Assembly: GCA_003487005.1 (NCBI GenBank)
Contig: DNFG01000279.1
Location: 1,676 to 14,277 of the forward strand
DNA: 12,602 nucleotides
Reading direction: 5' to 3'
Source: Bryobacterales bacterium
GTDB taxonomy: Bacteria; Acidobacteriota; Terriglobia; Bryobacterales; Bryobacteraceae
This document shows positions 1 to 8,419 of the stretch, piece after piece; the stretch's first letter is position 1; every line of letters starts with the position of its first letter. The notes under the pieces are model-generated. The model saw only the letters and a list, made by a program, of their open reading frames with translations. It had not been told where the DNA came from and searched no databases. The translations under genes were made by a program, and so were the position numbers.

Positions 1-293
1 CCGCGGTTATCGAGAACGGCGACATCGACGTTGATGTTGAGGGAGTCGCTGGTGAAGGTGGGGCCGATGGTCTCTTCGGCGGCTTCGGCGGCCTTTTTGA
101 GTTTGGAAGGGATTTTGGGCTGGTCGGCGGCTTTGGGCGGGATGGCGCCGGGGCCTTCGACGGACTTGACGCGGGGGCGGGCCACAGTATCGCCGGATTC
201 CTTTTTGGGGCCCTGCTGGGCGAACATGAAACCGCCGACGGCGAGCGTGACGGCGAGAAGCAGGCGCAGTGGCTGACGGGCAATTCGCATCAT
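1..293 (-). CDS. Secreted VWA-domain protein of the acidobacterial type, N-terminal fragment
   Basis: Only the first 97 codons are present, because the gene runs off the left edge. It opens with tandem ATGs (293 and 290) preceded by AGGAAAGGGACC, a plausible purine-rich ribosome binding site. Residues 1-26 form a signal peptide: basic MMRIARQPLR, a hydrophobic LLLAVTLAVGGFMFA core, and a likely cleavage after FAQ. A Pro/Lys/Ala-rich linker follows (about 27-80), then SLNINVDVAVLDNR. This resembles the strand that opens many acidobacterial VWA-related proteins (pattern vnv.V.V.D..G.), in which a von Willebrand type A domain follows. The VWA domain itself lies outside the window, so the family call is inference from the N-terminal segment, and another exported protein is possible. 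It is codirectional with the rhomboid gene upstream, 77 bp away. That gap contains a TAGTAGTAG triplet repeat and no convincing promoter. Confidence 0.55.
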   Translation of the reverse strand, partial: MMRIARQPLRLLLAVTLAVGGFMFAQQGPKKESGDTVARPRVKSVEGPGAIPPKAADQPKIPSKLKKAAEAAEETIGPTFTSDSLNINVDVAVLDNR

Positions 294-370
294 GGTCCCT
301 TTCCTGGTCAAGTATCCCCTCACTCTACTACTACTGACGACGCGAAGCGGGCGGAAGTTGCGAAAGTGTG

Positions 371-1177
371 TCAGTTCACCCAGCGGTCGGGGGGATTGCC
401 GCCGCCGTGTTTGCGGAGGTAGACCTGGAACTTCTTCTTGGCGCGGCGGAGTTTCCAGTCTTTGTACTGCTGGCGGAGGGTTTCGGCGATGCCGGGTCCG
501 CGGGGTCTGGGACGGGAACGGGCGCCGGAGCCGGCGCCGGCCATGAAGCGGGAGCGGAGGGCGAACCAGCCGACGACGAAGCCGCCGAGGTGGGCGAAGT
601 GGCTGACGCCGCTGCCGGCGCCGGTGGAGGCGCTCATGGAGCTCAGGAAGGCGATGGCGCCGATGATGGCGACAAAGTATTTCGCCTTCATCGGGAAGAT
701 AAACATGAACAGGATGGTGGCTTCAGGGAACAGGACGCCGAAAGCGATCAGGAGGCCGTAGATGGCGCCGGAAGCGCCGATGGTGCGGGTATCGAGGCCT
801 CCGAAGAACAGGTTGGCGGCGATGACGCACAGACCGGCGCCGATACCGCAGATGAAGTAGAAACGGAGGAAGCGGCGCGTGCCCCAGACGCCCTCGAGCG
901 TGGAGCCGAACAGGTAGAGCGCCAGCATATTGAACAGGATGTGAGAGAAGCCGCCGGGGTCGTGGAGGAACAGGTACGTGAAGGGCTGCCAGAGTGCGAA
1001 GCCGGTGAGGACGTCGCGGGGCACGAGCATGAAGGGCTCGAGGAAGCCGTAGCCTCCGCCGCGGGCGAGTACGAAACCGAGCAGGAAAAGCGCCGAATTG
1101 ACGATCAGAAGCATTTTGACGCCCTGACCGGCGCTGGGCAGGGTGGGCGGGGCGAAATTGCGTCCGGGGAAACCCAT
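371..1177 (-). CDS. Rhomboid family intramembrane serine protease
   Basis: This 268-residue polytopic inner-membrane protease cleaves transmembrane substrates within the bilayer. The rhomboid signatures are all visible: HILFN at 79-83 (His and Asn supporting the oxyanion site, as H150/N154 in GlpG), the nucleophile motif GASGAIYG with Ser136, and SHFAHLGG at 192-199, whose His196 matches the catalytic His of the AHLGG motif. About six hydrophobic segments lie between residues 22 and 207. After them comes a cytoplasmic tail (208-268) rich in Arg, Lys and Gly, ending RWVN. M1 is chosen over M22 because rhomboids usually keep a short polar segment before TM1, although no strong ribosome binding site precedes either. 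It is transcribed away from acs across a 100-bp intergenic region, and downstream lies the secreted VWA protein. The physiological substrate cannot be predicted. Confidence 0.93.
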   Translation of the reverse strand: MGFPGRNFAPPTLPSAGQGVKMLLIVNSALFLLGFVLARGGGYGFLEPFMLVPRDVLTGFALWQPFTYLFLHDPGGFSHILFNMLALYLFGSTLEGVWGTRRFLRFYFICGIGAGLCVIAANLFFGGLDTRTIGASGAIYGLLIAFGVLFPEATILFMFIFPMKAKYFVAIIGAIAFLSSMSASTGAGSGVSHFAHLGGFVVGWFALRSRFMAGAGSGARSRPRPRGPGIAETLRQQYKDWKLRRAKKKFQVYLRKHGGGNPPDRWVN

Positions 1178-1277
1178 AATCGCGGGGGAACGAAAAGTTC
1201 CTCTTCACGATAGCAGACCCATCCGGGGCGGGGTGCTGGCAAGTGGCGGGGGCCGCTTTGGTAAACTCTCGGAAAGT
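1178..1277. promoter_or_regulatory. Divergent intergenic region between the rhomboid gene and acs
   Basis: This 100-bp spacer must carry the start signals for both the leftward rhomboid gene and rightward acs. A TAAACT hexamer just before the acs start could serve as a -10 element, but no good -35 is found at normal spacing. GGAAAGT directly before the acs ATG is a weak ribosome binding site. No inverted repeat strong enough to call an operator was seen. The regulatory role is inferred from gene arrangement, not from a recognised motif. Confidence 0.35.
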
Positions 1278-3209
1278 ATGTCAGAACAAGCCGTGTTTGC
1301 TCCCCCCGCCGAGTTTGCCGCCGCCGCCCATGTGGGCAGCCTGGAGGCGTATCGCGATCTGTACCAGCGCGCCGAGGAAAATCCGGAGCAGTTCTGGGGT
1401 GATTTGGCCGAAAAAGAGATCTTTTGGTATCAGAAATGGTCGCATGTCTTCGAATGGCATCCGCCGTTCGTGAAGTGGTTCGTGGACGGGAAGACGAATG
1501 CGAGCGCGAACTGCCTGGACCGGCATGTCGAGGCCGGGCAGGGCGACAAGGTGGCGCTGCTGTGGGAGGGCGAACCGGGCGACACGCGGCGGATCACGTA
1601 CGCGGAGATGCTGGCGGAGGTGTGCCGGTTCGCGAACGGACTGAAGGAACTGGGCCTGAAGGCGGGCGACCGAGCGGTGATTTACATGCCGATGGTGCCC
1701 GAGGCGGTGGTGGCTATGCTGGGTTGTGCGCGGTTGGGGGTGACGCACAGCGTGGTGTTTGGGGGATTTTCGGCCGAAGCGTTGAAGGCGCGGATTCAGG
1801 ATCTGGAGGCGCAGGTGGTTTTGACCGCCGACGGCGGATGGCGGCGGGGCAGGGAAGTGAAGCTGAAGCCGGCGGTGGACGAGGCGCTGGGCGAATGTCC
1901 GACGGTGAAACACGTGGTGGTGTACGAGCGGACGAAGTCGGGTGCGGCGATGGTGGACGGCCGGGATGTGTGGTGGCATGACCTGGTGGCGGGCAAGGCC
2001 GCCGAGTGCGCGCCGGAGCAACTGGATTCGGAGCATCCGCTGTTCGTGCTGTACACGTCGGGGACGACGGGCAAGCCGAAGGGGATCCTGCACACCACGG
2101 GGGGGTATCTGCTGCACGCGCGGATGACGATGAAGTGGGTGTTCGACCTGAAGGACGACGATGTGTACTGGTGCTCGGCCGACATTGGCTGGGTGACGGG
2201 GCACACGTACATCGTGTACGGGCCGATGGCGATGGGCGCGACGCAGATCATGTACGAAGGCGCGCCGGATCATCCGGGCTGGGACCGCTGGTGGGCGATC
2301 GCGGCGAAGTACAAGGCGACGGTCTTTTACACGTCACCGACGGCCATCCGGGCTCTGATCAAACAGGGAGAGGCATTGCCGGCGAAGCATGATCTCTCGA
2401 GCTTGCGGTTGCTGGGTTCGGTGGGCGAGCCGATCAATCCGGCGGCGTGGGAGTGGTATCACCGGGTGATTGGCGGCGGGCGGTGCCCGATTGTGGACAC
2501 GTGGTGGCAGACTGAGACGGGCGGCATATTGATCGCGCCGATGCCGGGCGCGGTGCCGCTGAAGCCGGGTTCGGGGACGCTGCCGATGCCGGGGATTCTG
2601 GCCGAGGTGGTGGATTTCGACGGCAATCCGGTGGGTGTGGATCAGGAAGGCTTTCTGATCGTGAAGCGGCCGTGGCCGAGCATGATTCGCAATATCTGGG
2701 GGGATCCGGAGCGGTTCGAACAGCAGTATTTCAGCAGGATTCCGGGGATTTACTTCACGGGCGACGCGGCGCGGCGCGACGCGGACGGCTATTTCTGGGT
2801 GTTGGGCCGGGTGGATGACGTGATGAACGTGAGCGGCCACCGGTTGTCGACGATGGAGGTGGAGAGTGCGCTGGTGAGGCACCCGGCGGTGGCGGAAGCG
2901 GCGGTGGTGGGCAAGCCCCACGAGATCACGGGACAGGCGGTGTGCTGTTTCGTCACGCTGAAAGAGGGCAATTGGGACCACGGCGAATTGGGCAAGGAAC
3001 TGCGGCAGTGGGTGGCGCGCGAGATCGGATCCTTCGCCCGGCCGGAGGAGATCCGGTTCGCGGAAGCGCTGCCGAAGACGCGTAGCGGCAAGATCATGCG
3101 ACGGTTGCTGCGGGAAATCGTGACCTCGCACACGGTATCTGGAGACGTGACGACGCTCGAGGATCTGGGAGTTGTGCAGCGGTTGGCGGCGCAGCACGAC
3201 GACGACTGA
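1278..3209 (+). CDS. acs: Acetyl-CoA synthetase (AMP-forming)
   Basis: The enzyme activates acetate with ATP to acetyl-AMP and then forms acetyl-CoA in the cytosol. The product is 643 residues, normal for Acs (about 650). The start [10 protein letters not shown] at 1278 is preferred to an in-frame ATG 45 codons earlier, because that extension runs back over the start of the divergent rhomboid gene and is not Acs-like. The ANL-family signatures are present: P-loop [10 protein letters not shown] (260-269), [10 protein letters not shown] (407-416) with Trp410, the residue that restricts the acyl pocket to acetate, YFTGD with Asp496, [14 protein letters not shown] (510-523) with the Asp513 hinge, and [11 protein letters not shown] with Lys605. 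Lys605 is the equivalent of Salmonella Lys609, so the enzyme is probably controlled by reversible lysine acetylation. Every landmark sits four residues before its Salmonella counterpart. The gene is followed after 50 bp by a codirectional EEP-fold gene. Confidence 0.96.
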   Translation: MSEQAVFAPPAEFAAAAHVGSLEAYRDLYQRAEENPEQFWGDLAEKEIFWYQKWSHVFEWHPPFVKWFVDGKTNASANCLDRHVEAGQGDKVALLWEGEPGDTRRITYAEMLAEVCRFANGLKELGLKAGDRAVIYMPMVPEAVVAMLGCARLGVTHSVVFGGFSAEALKARIQDLEAQVVLTADGGWRRGREVKLKPAVDEALGECPTVKHVVVYERTKSGAAMVDGRDVWWHDLVAGKAAECAPEQLDSEHPLFVLYTSGTTGKPKGILHTTGGYLLHARMTMKWVFDLKDDDVYWCSADIGWVTGHTYIVYGPMAMGATQIMYEGAPDHPGWDRWWAIAAKYKATVFYTSPTAIRALIKQGEALPAKHDLSSLRLLGSVGEPINPAAWEWYHRVIGGGRCPIVDTWWQTETGGILIAPMPGAVPLKPGSGTLPMPGILAEVVDFDGNPVGVDQEGFLIVKRPWPSMIRNIWGDPERFEQQYFSRIPGIYFTGDAARRDADGYFWVLGRVDDVMNVSGHRLSTMEVESALVRHPAVAEAAVVGKPHEITGQAVCCFVTLKEGNWDHGELGKELRQWVAREIGSFARPEEIRFAEALPKTRSGKIMRRLLREIVTSHTVSGDVTTLEDLGVVQRLAAQHDDD

Positions 3210-3259
3210 TTCGGGCGGATTTCTCTTTGCCGGGCGGCTGCTTCGTGGCATGATGTGGC

Positions 3260-4375
3260 ATGCCCGGCTATTCGATGATTCGCGCATATCCCGAGTCCGA
3301 GCGGACGCGGGTTCTGGAGCGGCTGCTGGCGCTGAGATCAGCGCTGGATGCCGGCGTGGCGGCGGCGCGTCCGGATTCATTGCTGCTGGCGACCTGGAAT
3401 TTGCGGGATTTCGATTCAAACAAATTCCAGCAGGGGCCACGATTGCGCGAAACATTTCATTATCTGGCTGAAATTATCGCGCGATTTGACCTGGTGGCCA
3501 TTCAAGAGGTGAATCGCGATCTGGGCCCGCTGAAGCGGCTGATGGCGCTGTTGGGCCATGATTGGGATTACCTCGTGACCGGGGTGACCGAGGGAGATGG
3601 AGGCAACAGCGAGCGAATGGCGTTTGTTTTCAACGCCAAGCGCGTGCGGTTTACGAGCCTGGCCGGGCAGGTGGTCCTGCCGAAGACGCGACTGGTGGAT
3701 TCAGGGGCGGCCTCCGGGGAGGGGCTGCAATTTGCCCGGGCTCCCTATCTGGCGAGTTTTCAGGCCGGGTGGTTCAAGTTCAATCTGGCGACGGTTCACA
3801 TCTATTTTGGAAGTGAATCAGGGGCGCAACTCGCGAGGCGGGTCAGCGAGATTGAGAAGATCGCCCGTCATTTTCGTGACCTCCAGAAAAAGGAGAGTGA
3901 GATTCCGGGACAAGCGGTGGATTATATTCTTCTTGGCGATTTCAATATCGTGAGCCCCGAGCACCAGACCATGCAGGCTCTGCGCAAGAACGGGTTCGAG
4001 GTCCCGGACGCGCTGCAGGGCTTCCGGACCAACCTGGGCAAGGACAAGTATTACGACCAGATCGCGTTTCGCCCCCACGACCGGCGGCTGGAATTGGGCC
4101 AGGCGGGGGGGTTTGACTTCCGGGAGGCGGTGTACCGGCCGGAGGATTACGGGGAGTACCATGATGCGATGCCCGCGGCGCACCGGGACTTCCACCAGCG
4201 TGGCTCCAAGAAGGGGCAGGCCCGGACGGAGGACGAGAAGCGCGACTACTACAACCGCGAGTGGATCACGTGGCAGATGTCGGACCACCTGCTGTTGTGG
4301 GTGGAACTGAAGGTGGACTTCACGAACGAGTATCTGGACAGCCTGCGGCCGGGACGAGTGCCACTGGCGGGATGA
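3260..4375 (+). CDS. Endonuclease/exonuclease/phosphatase (EEP) fold protein
   Basis: This 371-residue cytosolic protein has the DNase I/exonuclease III-like metal-dependent phosphohydrolase fold. In order: ATWNLRDFD (44-52, Asn47), VAIQEVN (79-85, metal ligand Glu83), GGNSERMAFVFN (114-125), VHIYFG with His180, LLGDFNIVSPEH (224-235, Asp227 and Asn229), YDQIAF (Asp266) and QMSDHLLLW (339-347) with the Asp342-His343 pair. All catalytic positions expected for the superfamily are therefore kept. There is no signal peptide or membrane segment. The start is uncertain: M1 (3260) and M6 (3275) both lack a clear ribosome binding site. The substrate cannot be told from sequence; nucleic acid, phosphoinositide-like or other phosphodiesters are all possible for this fold. 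The gene follows acs by 50 bp, so cotranscription is possible without an obvious functional link. The first two thirds are AT-richer than the neighbours (about 47-48 percent GC in 3421-3480 and 3901-3960). Confidence 0.88.
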   Translation: MPGYSMIRAYPESERTRVLERLLALRSALDAGVAAARPDSLLLATWNLRDFDSNKFQQGPRLRETFHYLAEIIARFDLVAIQEVNRDLGPLKRLMALLGHDWDYLVTGVTEGDGGNSERMAFVFNAKRVRFTSLAGQVVLPKTRLVDSGAASGEGLQFARAPYLASFQAGWFKFNLATVHIYFGSESGAQLARRVSEIEKIARHFRDLQKKESEIPGQAVDYILLGDFNIVSPEHQTMQALRKNGFEVPDALQGFRTNLGKDKYYDQIAFRPHDRRLELGQAGGFDFREAVYRPEDYGEYHDAMPAAHRDFHQRGSKKGQARTEDEKRDYYNREWITWQMSDHLLLWVELKVDFTNEYLDSLRPGRVPLAG

Positions 4376-4379
4376 GCGG

Positions 4380-7310
4380 TCAGCCGGTCAGGGCCCGGAC
4401 GGCCTCGACGAGCGAAGCGGCGGGTGAGTTGACGGGAATGAATGCATCCGGGCGCAAGGCCGGATGCGGCTCGGAGAGGGTGGCTACCCGGATATGGGGA
4501 AATTCTTCGCGGAAGAAGGCGAGGGCTTCGGACGGAGTGTAGCCGGGCAGTTCGAGCGGGGTGAGGATGAGATCGACCGCGCGGCGGCTTGTATGTTTGA
4601 GGCACTCGGCGCTGGTGGTGGCGAGAATGGTCGCGTAGCCGGCTTCGCGGAGTATGATGTTCAACTCATCTCGGGTGGGGCCCGAGGGCGCGGCGAGCAG
4701 GACGCAGCGCGGGCGGAGCGGGGCGTCGAGGACCTCTCGCACCTTGCGGCCGAGCGAATCGGGGGTGAAGGGTTTGGGGAGGAAGTTGAGTCCGGCGTCG
4801 AGCACGCCGTGATGGACGATGGCGTTTTCGGTATAGCCGGAGATGAAGAGAACGCGCATCTGGGGCCGTCGGGGTGCGAGGCGTTGGGCGACTTCGCGGC
4901 CGCTCAGGCGGGGCAGGACGACATCGCTCAACAGCAGGTCGATGTGGCTGGCGCTGTCGGCCATCTCCAGCGCGGCGTTGCCGTCTTCAGCCTCGATCAC
5001 CCGGTAGCCGAGATCCTCGAGCACCGTGCGGGTGAACCGGCGGACGCGTTCGTCATCCTCGACGAGGAGGATCGTCTCGGTGCCGGTGGCCGCGGGGGTG
5101 GAAAGCGGTGCTTCATCCGGGGGAGGGGTCTCACCGGGAAGGGCCTCGGCCGCGGGGAGGTAGACCTTCATGGTGGTGCCGATGCCCGGTTCGCTATAGA
5201 CGCTCATCTGGCCGCCGCTTTGCTTGACGATGCCGTAGACCATCGGCAGGCCGAGGCCGGTGCCGCGGCCGCGCGGCTTGGTGGTGAAAAAAGGCTCGAA
5301 GACGCGGGCCAAGGTGGCGGCATCCATGCCGTGGCCGGAGTCGGTGACGGTCAACAGAACGTGGGGCCCTGGCTGGTACCCGGCATGAGTGGCGGCGAAG
5401 TCTTCGTCCAGCATCACATTGAATGTCTCGATGACGATGCGGCCGTGACGGCCCTCCATGGCATCGCGGGCATTGATGACGAGGTTCAGCAGGACGTGCT
5501 CGAACTGCGCGGCGTCGGCCCGGACGAGTGCCAGATCAGGGGAGAGCCCGAGCGCGATCTCGTGGCTCTCGGGCGTGATGCGCCGCAGCATCGGCTCGAC
5601 ACGATGGACGATCTGATTGAGGCTGAGCAGTTCCGGCTGAAGGACCTGCCTGCGGCTGAAGGCGAGGAGTTGGGTGGTCAGCAGGGCGGCGCGATTACCG
5701 GCCTGTTCGATGGCCGCGAGCATCGGTTCGAAGTTGGTGCCGGCGGCACTCCGGCGGCCGATTTCGGCATAGCCATTGATGACAGTGAGGAGGTTGTTGA
5801 AGTCGTGAGCGATCCCGCCGGCGAGTTCGCCGATCGCCTCCATCTTCTGGGCCTGGCGCAGCTGTTCCTCGAGCTTGCGCTCCTGTGTGACATCGATGGC
5901 GACGGAGAGGCGCGCCGGACGGCCGGCGAGAGGGAGTGGATGCGACCAGCCTCTCACGATCATCTCGGAGCCGTCCTTGTGGCGGTGTTTCCAAAGCCCC
6001 GAGCGGGGACCGGGCTGACGGTTGGTGATCAGCCGTGAGTAGGCGAGGTCCTTCTCATCGGGATGGACGAGATCAAAAACAGTGAGGCACAGGAATTCTT
6101 CCCGCGTGTAGCCGTAGTGACGCAGAGCGGCCTCGTTCACGGCCAGCATCTGGTAGGTTTCGTCGTCGTACATCCACATCTGCTGGGGGTTCTGGTCGAA
6201 GATGAGGCGGTAGCGCTCTTCGCTCTCCAGCAGACCGCTTTCCGTCTCAACGTGAGCGGTGATGTCGCGAGCGACGGCAAATCCGATGTTCTCTTCGGCG
6301 GACCAGGCGGAAGACCAGTCGAGGTGGACGAGGTGCCCATCCTTGTGGCGAAGGCGATTACGAAAGCTGCTGACTGCCTGGCCCGACTGAATGCCGGCCG
6401 CAATTGCGCGGGTTGCCTCCAGGTCTTCGGGCGCAACGAGATCAAACAGGGCCGCGCCCCGCATCTCCTCCGGGGTGTATCCCAGGATTCGTTCGACCGC
6501 TTTGCTCACGGTCCGGTAGCGGCCATCCGCGGTCCAGGTGCAGATCATGTCGCGCGAGCTGTCGGCGATGCGGTGGAGCCGGTTCAGGGCCTGGCGAAGC
6601 TGGGCCTCGACCTGTTCGAGATGCTCGGTTCGCTCACGCTGGCCGGTGGTGTCGGAGAACATGACCGCGAGTTCATCCCCGCTCCGGAAGACTTTGACGT
6701 GGAACCAGCCCCCAAGCTGAGCACAGTTGGCCTCGTAATCCGTGGAAACGCCTGTTTCAAAGACCTGCCGGCACGCCAGGTCCAGCTGGCTTCCGGTCGA
6801 TTCATGCAGGACGTCGAGCAGGTGGCGTCCCGTCAGGCCGGAGGGCAGCGCGCCGAGCATGCTTGCTCCGTGACGGTTGACGTAGGTGATCCGCCAGTCG
6901 CGATCGAGCATCAGGACGCCATTGTCGATGGATTCGAGCATGTGGCGGAAGCGCGGCGCCGCGCTGGTGAGCCAGCCCGCCGCGAGCAGGGCCGCGACTT
7001 CCTCCAGTCCATCCTCACAGGTGGTGCAACGGGCGGCCAGAGTCAGTCCGGGCGCACCCGGGATGGGGATCCGGACCAGCGGTTCATGGGCGTGCCAGGG
7101 ATGGGGAGTGGCCGCATCCGCACTGGAGTGCCATTCCGGGCGGGCGCCCGCGGCAATCAGCCACTCGCCGGGATCTCCGTCGAGGTCCGTTGTCCAGGCA
7201 ACTCCGGCGAATCCGCCAGTGAGCCGGGCGGCCAGGGCCGCGGCGTGTTGGGAGACCACCAGCATGGCCGGGGTGTCCCAGGCTGGATCGACCGGTACGG
7301 GAGGCGCCAT
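4380..7310 (-). CDS. Cytoplasmic hybrid sensor histidine kinase with three PAS domains and two receiver domains (the second degenerate)
   Basis: This 976-residue kinase has no transmembrane segment, so it should sense a cytoplasmic signal. Its layout is an N-terminal region of unknown or GAF-like type (1-118); PAS1 (about 119-222); a short coiled coil (224-246); PAS2 (about 244-355) and PAS3 (about 363-476), both ending in the usual D(I/V)T motif; and HisKA with phospho-acceptor His502 in [11 protein letters not shown]. The ATPase domain follows with N-box Asn613 in [11 protein letters not shown]1 DSGHGM (657-662), EPFFTTK (672-678) and G2 GRGTGLGL (681-688). Receiver 1 (745-862) has acidic Asp752/Asp753, phospho-site Asp796 and Lys846. 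Residues 867-976 look like a second receiver that has lost these residues. The gene lies 25 bp downstream of ymdB and is probably cotranscribed. It converges on the EEP gene with a 4-bp gap. No separate output regulator is adjacent, so its phosphorelay partner is unknown. Confidence 0.92.
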   Translation of the reverse strand: MAPPVPVDPAWDTPAMLVVSQHAAALAARLTGGFAGVAWTTDLDGDPGEWLIAAGARPEWHSSADAATPHPWHAHEPLVRIPIPGAPGLTLAARCTTCEDGLEEVAALLAAGWLTSAAPRFRHMLESIDNGVLMLDRDWRITYVNRHGASMLGALPSGLTGRHLLDVLHESTGSQLDLACRQVFETGVSTDYEANCAQLGGWFHVKVFRSGDELAVMFSDTTGQRERTEHLEQVEAQLRQALNRLHRIADSSRDMICTWTADGRYRTVSKAVERILGYTPEEMRGAALFDLVAPEDLEATRAIAAGIQSGQAVSSFRNRLRHKDGHLVHLDWSSAWSAEENIGFAVARDITAHVETESGLLESEERYRLIFDQNPQQMWMYDDETYQMLAVNEAALRHYGYTREEFLCLTVFDLVHPDEKDLAYSRLITNRQPGPRSGLWKHRHKDGSEMIVRGWSHPLPLAGRPARLSVAIDVTQERKLEEQLRQAQKMEAIGELAGGIAHDFNNLLTVINGYAEIGRRSAAGTNFEPMLAAIEQAGNRAALLTTQLLAFSRRQVLQPELLSLNQIVHRVEPMLRRITPESHEIALGLSPDLALVRADAAQFEHVLLNLVINARDAMEGRHGRIVIETFNVMLDEDFAATHAGYQPGPHVLLTVTDSGHGMDAATLARVFEPFFTTKPRGRGTGLGLPMVYGIVKQSGGQMSVYSEPGIGTTMKVYLPAAEALPGETPPPDEAPLSTPAATGTETILLVEDDERVRRFTRTVLEDLGYRVIEAEDGNAALEMADSASHIDLLLSDVVLPRLSGREVAQRLAPRRPQMRVLFISGYTENAIVHHGVLDAGLNFLPKPFTPDSLGRKVREVLDAPLRPRCVLLAAPSGPTRDELNIILREAGYATILATTSAECLKHTSRRAVDLILTPLELPGYTPSEALAFFREEFPHIRVATLSEPHPALRPDAFIPVNSPAASLVEAVRALTG

Positions 7311-7335
7311 GGTGCGCCTACCAAGATACTACGCT

Positions 7336-8133
7336 TCAGGCATCCGGGTGGCCGGATTCCCCGATGGCCAAAGCCTCGATGGAAGTGGCGCGGCCGGTTG
7401 ATTCGTCGATTGTCACAATCGCCCCGTGCAGTTCCAGTCCGGCCTTGGCCGCCTCGAAGCGCATCGGCAGTTGCGTGAGGAAGCGCTGAACAATCATCTT
7501 CTTCTCCACGCCGATCACGGAATCATAGGGCCCCGTCATCCCGCTGTCGGTCTGATAGGCTGTGCCGCCTGGCAGGATGCGGGCATCGGCGGTGGGGATA
7601 TGCGTGTGCGTGCCGATCAACGCCGAGATCCTCCCGTCGAGGTGCCAGCCCAGCGCCATCTTTTCGCTGGTGACCTCGGCGTGGAAATCCACGAAGATCA
7701 CTTTGACCTCCGGAGGCAGAGTGGCGAGGAGTTCGTCGGCCTTGCGGAACGGACACTCCAACGGGGGCAGATGCACGCGCCCCTGCAGATTCAGCACGGC
7801 ATAGGGCACGCCATTGCGCGCGACACCCTGATACAGGCCGGTGCCGGGCAGTTCGGCGGCATAGTTGGCGGGACGCAGCAGTCGAGGCTGCCGGGCGAAA
7901 TGATCATAGATATCGCGCTTGTCCCAGACGTGGTTGCCGGTGGTGATTACGTCGAGGCCCAGGCTGAGCAGTTCTTCGGTGATCGGGGGCGTGATGCCAA
8001 CCCCGCCGGCGGCATTTTCGCCGTTCGCGATGGCCAGATCGATCTTCTGTTCGGTGATCAGTCGTTGCAGGTGGGCCGCCACCATGCGGCGTCCGCCGGA
8101 TGCGAAGATATCGCCAATAAAGAGGAGCTTCAT
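7336..8133 (-). CDS. ymdB: YmdB family metallophosphoesterase (cyclic nucleotide phosphodiesterase)
   Basis: The predicted product is 265 residues, against 264 for Bacillus subtilis YmdB, a binuclear-metal phosphodiesterase acting on 2',3'-cyclic nucleotides. The start MKLLFIGDIF at 8133 is chosen because the family begins at this strand. A longer in-frame reading to 8235 adds 34 non-family residues and runs into the 6S RNA gene. All metal and catalytic residues fall at or within one position of the B. subtilis numbering: Asp8 (GDIF), Glu39-Asn40 (ANGENAAG), Asn67-His68 (TTGNHVWD), His151 (DFHAEVTSEK), His176 and His178 (GTHTHIPTAD). No good ribosome binding site precedes the start. In firmicutes ymdB often follows rny (RNase Y), but here it follows a 6S RNA gene instead. 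The hybrid kinase gene starts 25 bp downstream. The biochemical call is strong, while the cellular role in this organism is unknown. Confidence 0.93.
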   Translation of the reverse strand: MKLLFIGDIFASGGRRMVAAHLQRLITEQKIDLAIANGENAAGGVGITPPITEELLSLGLDVITTGNHVWDKRDIYDHFARQPRLLRPANYAAELPGTGLYQGVARNGVPYAVLNLQGRVHLPPLECPFRKADELLATLPPEVKVIFVDFHAEVTSEKMALGWHLDGRISALIGTHTHIPTADARILPGGTAYQTDSGMTGPYDSVIGVEKKMIVQRFLTQLPMRFEAAKAGLELHGAIVTIDESTGRATSIEALAIGESGHPDA

Positions 8134-8170
8134 AGGAGCAGGGGCCCGGGCAGGGAACCCGGAAAGATGT

Positions 8171-8357
8171 GGAGCGCCCCGCGCGGCCGTGCCAGTCCCT
8201 GAATCGACCCCGACAAAAACACGGGGGGAGCCCACCGAGCGCCTTCAGGCTTCTCCTTGCGGAGCATGCTCACCGGCGCTTCATACGAGTCAGACTCCGG
8301 ATTCAATGATATCGGATCAATTTATGGAACCAGTCACCTGCTTTGCAGCAGCGCTCC
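8171..8357 (-). ncRNA. ssrS: 6S RNA, regulator of sigma-70 RNA polymerase
   Basis: This is about 187 nt of RNA read leftward, close to the 184 nt of E. coli 6S RNA. Its apical part, GGTGAGCATGCTC (8274-8262) followed by GAGAAGCCT (8255-8247), matches the E. coli apex nearly base for base. Pairings traced by hand: closing stem 8351-8357 with 8171-8177 (7 bp, perfect); CTGGTTCC (8333-8326) with GGGACTGG (8199-8192), plus GTG/CAC beyond one bulge; TTGATCC (8320-8314) with GGGTCGA (8210-8204); an internal bubble near 8301-8313 opposite 8211-8226; then 8293-8298 with 8227-8232; 8275-8280 with 8238-8243; and a CTCC-GCAA-GGAG tip (8256-8253 with 8264-8261). The bubble mimics an open promoter and traps the sigma-70 holoenzyme, chiefly in stationary phase. 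The exact ends are uncertain by several bases. The gene sits between sua5 and ymdB. Confidence 0.9.
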
Positions 8358-8366
8358 CTGCCAGTC

Positions 8367-8372
8367 AGGATA
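8367..8372 (-). promoter_or_regulatory. Possible -10 element for the 6S RNA
   Basis: TATCCT read leftward ends about 8 bases before the predicted 5' end of the 6S RNA (about 8358-8359), the right place for a -10 hexamer. No matching -35 (TTGACA-like) lies 16-18 bp upstream, so the promoter is only partly supported. The 52 bases between the sua5 stop and the RNA leave room for one. Confidence 0.35.
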
Positions 8373-8397
8373 ACCCATCGCGCGCCCGTTTTGCGCG

Positions 8398-8419
8398 AAA
8401 AAATGAGGCTCAGGCGCCT
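8398..8419 (-). terminator. Weak intrinsic terminator at the end of sua5
   Basis: Read leftward, a short stem AGGC/GCCT with a six-base loop that spans the sua5 stop codon is followed by CA and six T residues. The stem is only 4 bp, so it would terminate poorly. The run of T and its placement just upstream of the 6S RNA gene make it worth recording. Confidence 0.3.

Noticed and set aside
490..545. GC-rich repeated GGCGCCGGAGCCGGCGCC tract
   Set aside because: It encodes the Gly/Ala/Ser/Arg linker of the rhomboid tail. The repetition follows from codon choice and shows no element structure.
368..1213. 281-residue plus-strand frame opposite the rhomboid gene
   Set aside because: The opposite strand has complete rhomboid catalytic motifs and membrane segments. 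This frame gives an acidic Gly/Ala/Glu-rich string with no family features.
1220..1260. Sigma-54 type promoter upstream of acs (TGGCAAG...GGCCGC)
   Set aside because: The GG and GC doublets are not at the required 10-bp spacing.
1143..1277. Longer acs start adding 45 residues
   Set aside because: The extension runs over the rhomboid start region and does not resemble the Acs N-terminus, whereas the ATG at 1278 gives the normal length.
4464..6038. 524-residue open frame on the plus strand opposite the hybrid kinase
   Set aside because: It is a mirror of a clearly conserved kinase in high-GC DNA. Its protein is low-complexity Gly/Glu/Ala/Asp-rich with no recognisable motif.
7311..7335. dif-like site, sought because of the skew reversal
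   Set aside because: It starts GGTGCGC like the E. coli dif arm, but the central and right-arm bases do not match. No other dif candidate was found by eye.
8141..8162. CCGGG/CCCGG hairpin between the 6S RNA and ymdB as a terminator
   Set aside because: It has a 5-bp stem with no T-run on either side, so it may affect RNA processing but is not an intrinsic terminator.
8134..8235. Longer ymdB start adding 34 residues
   Set aside because: The extra residues lie within the 6S RNA gene, and the YmdB family begins at the MKLLFIGD strand.
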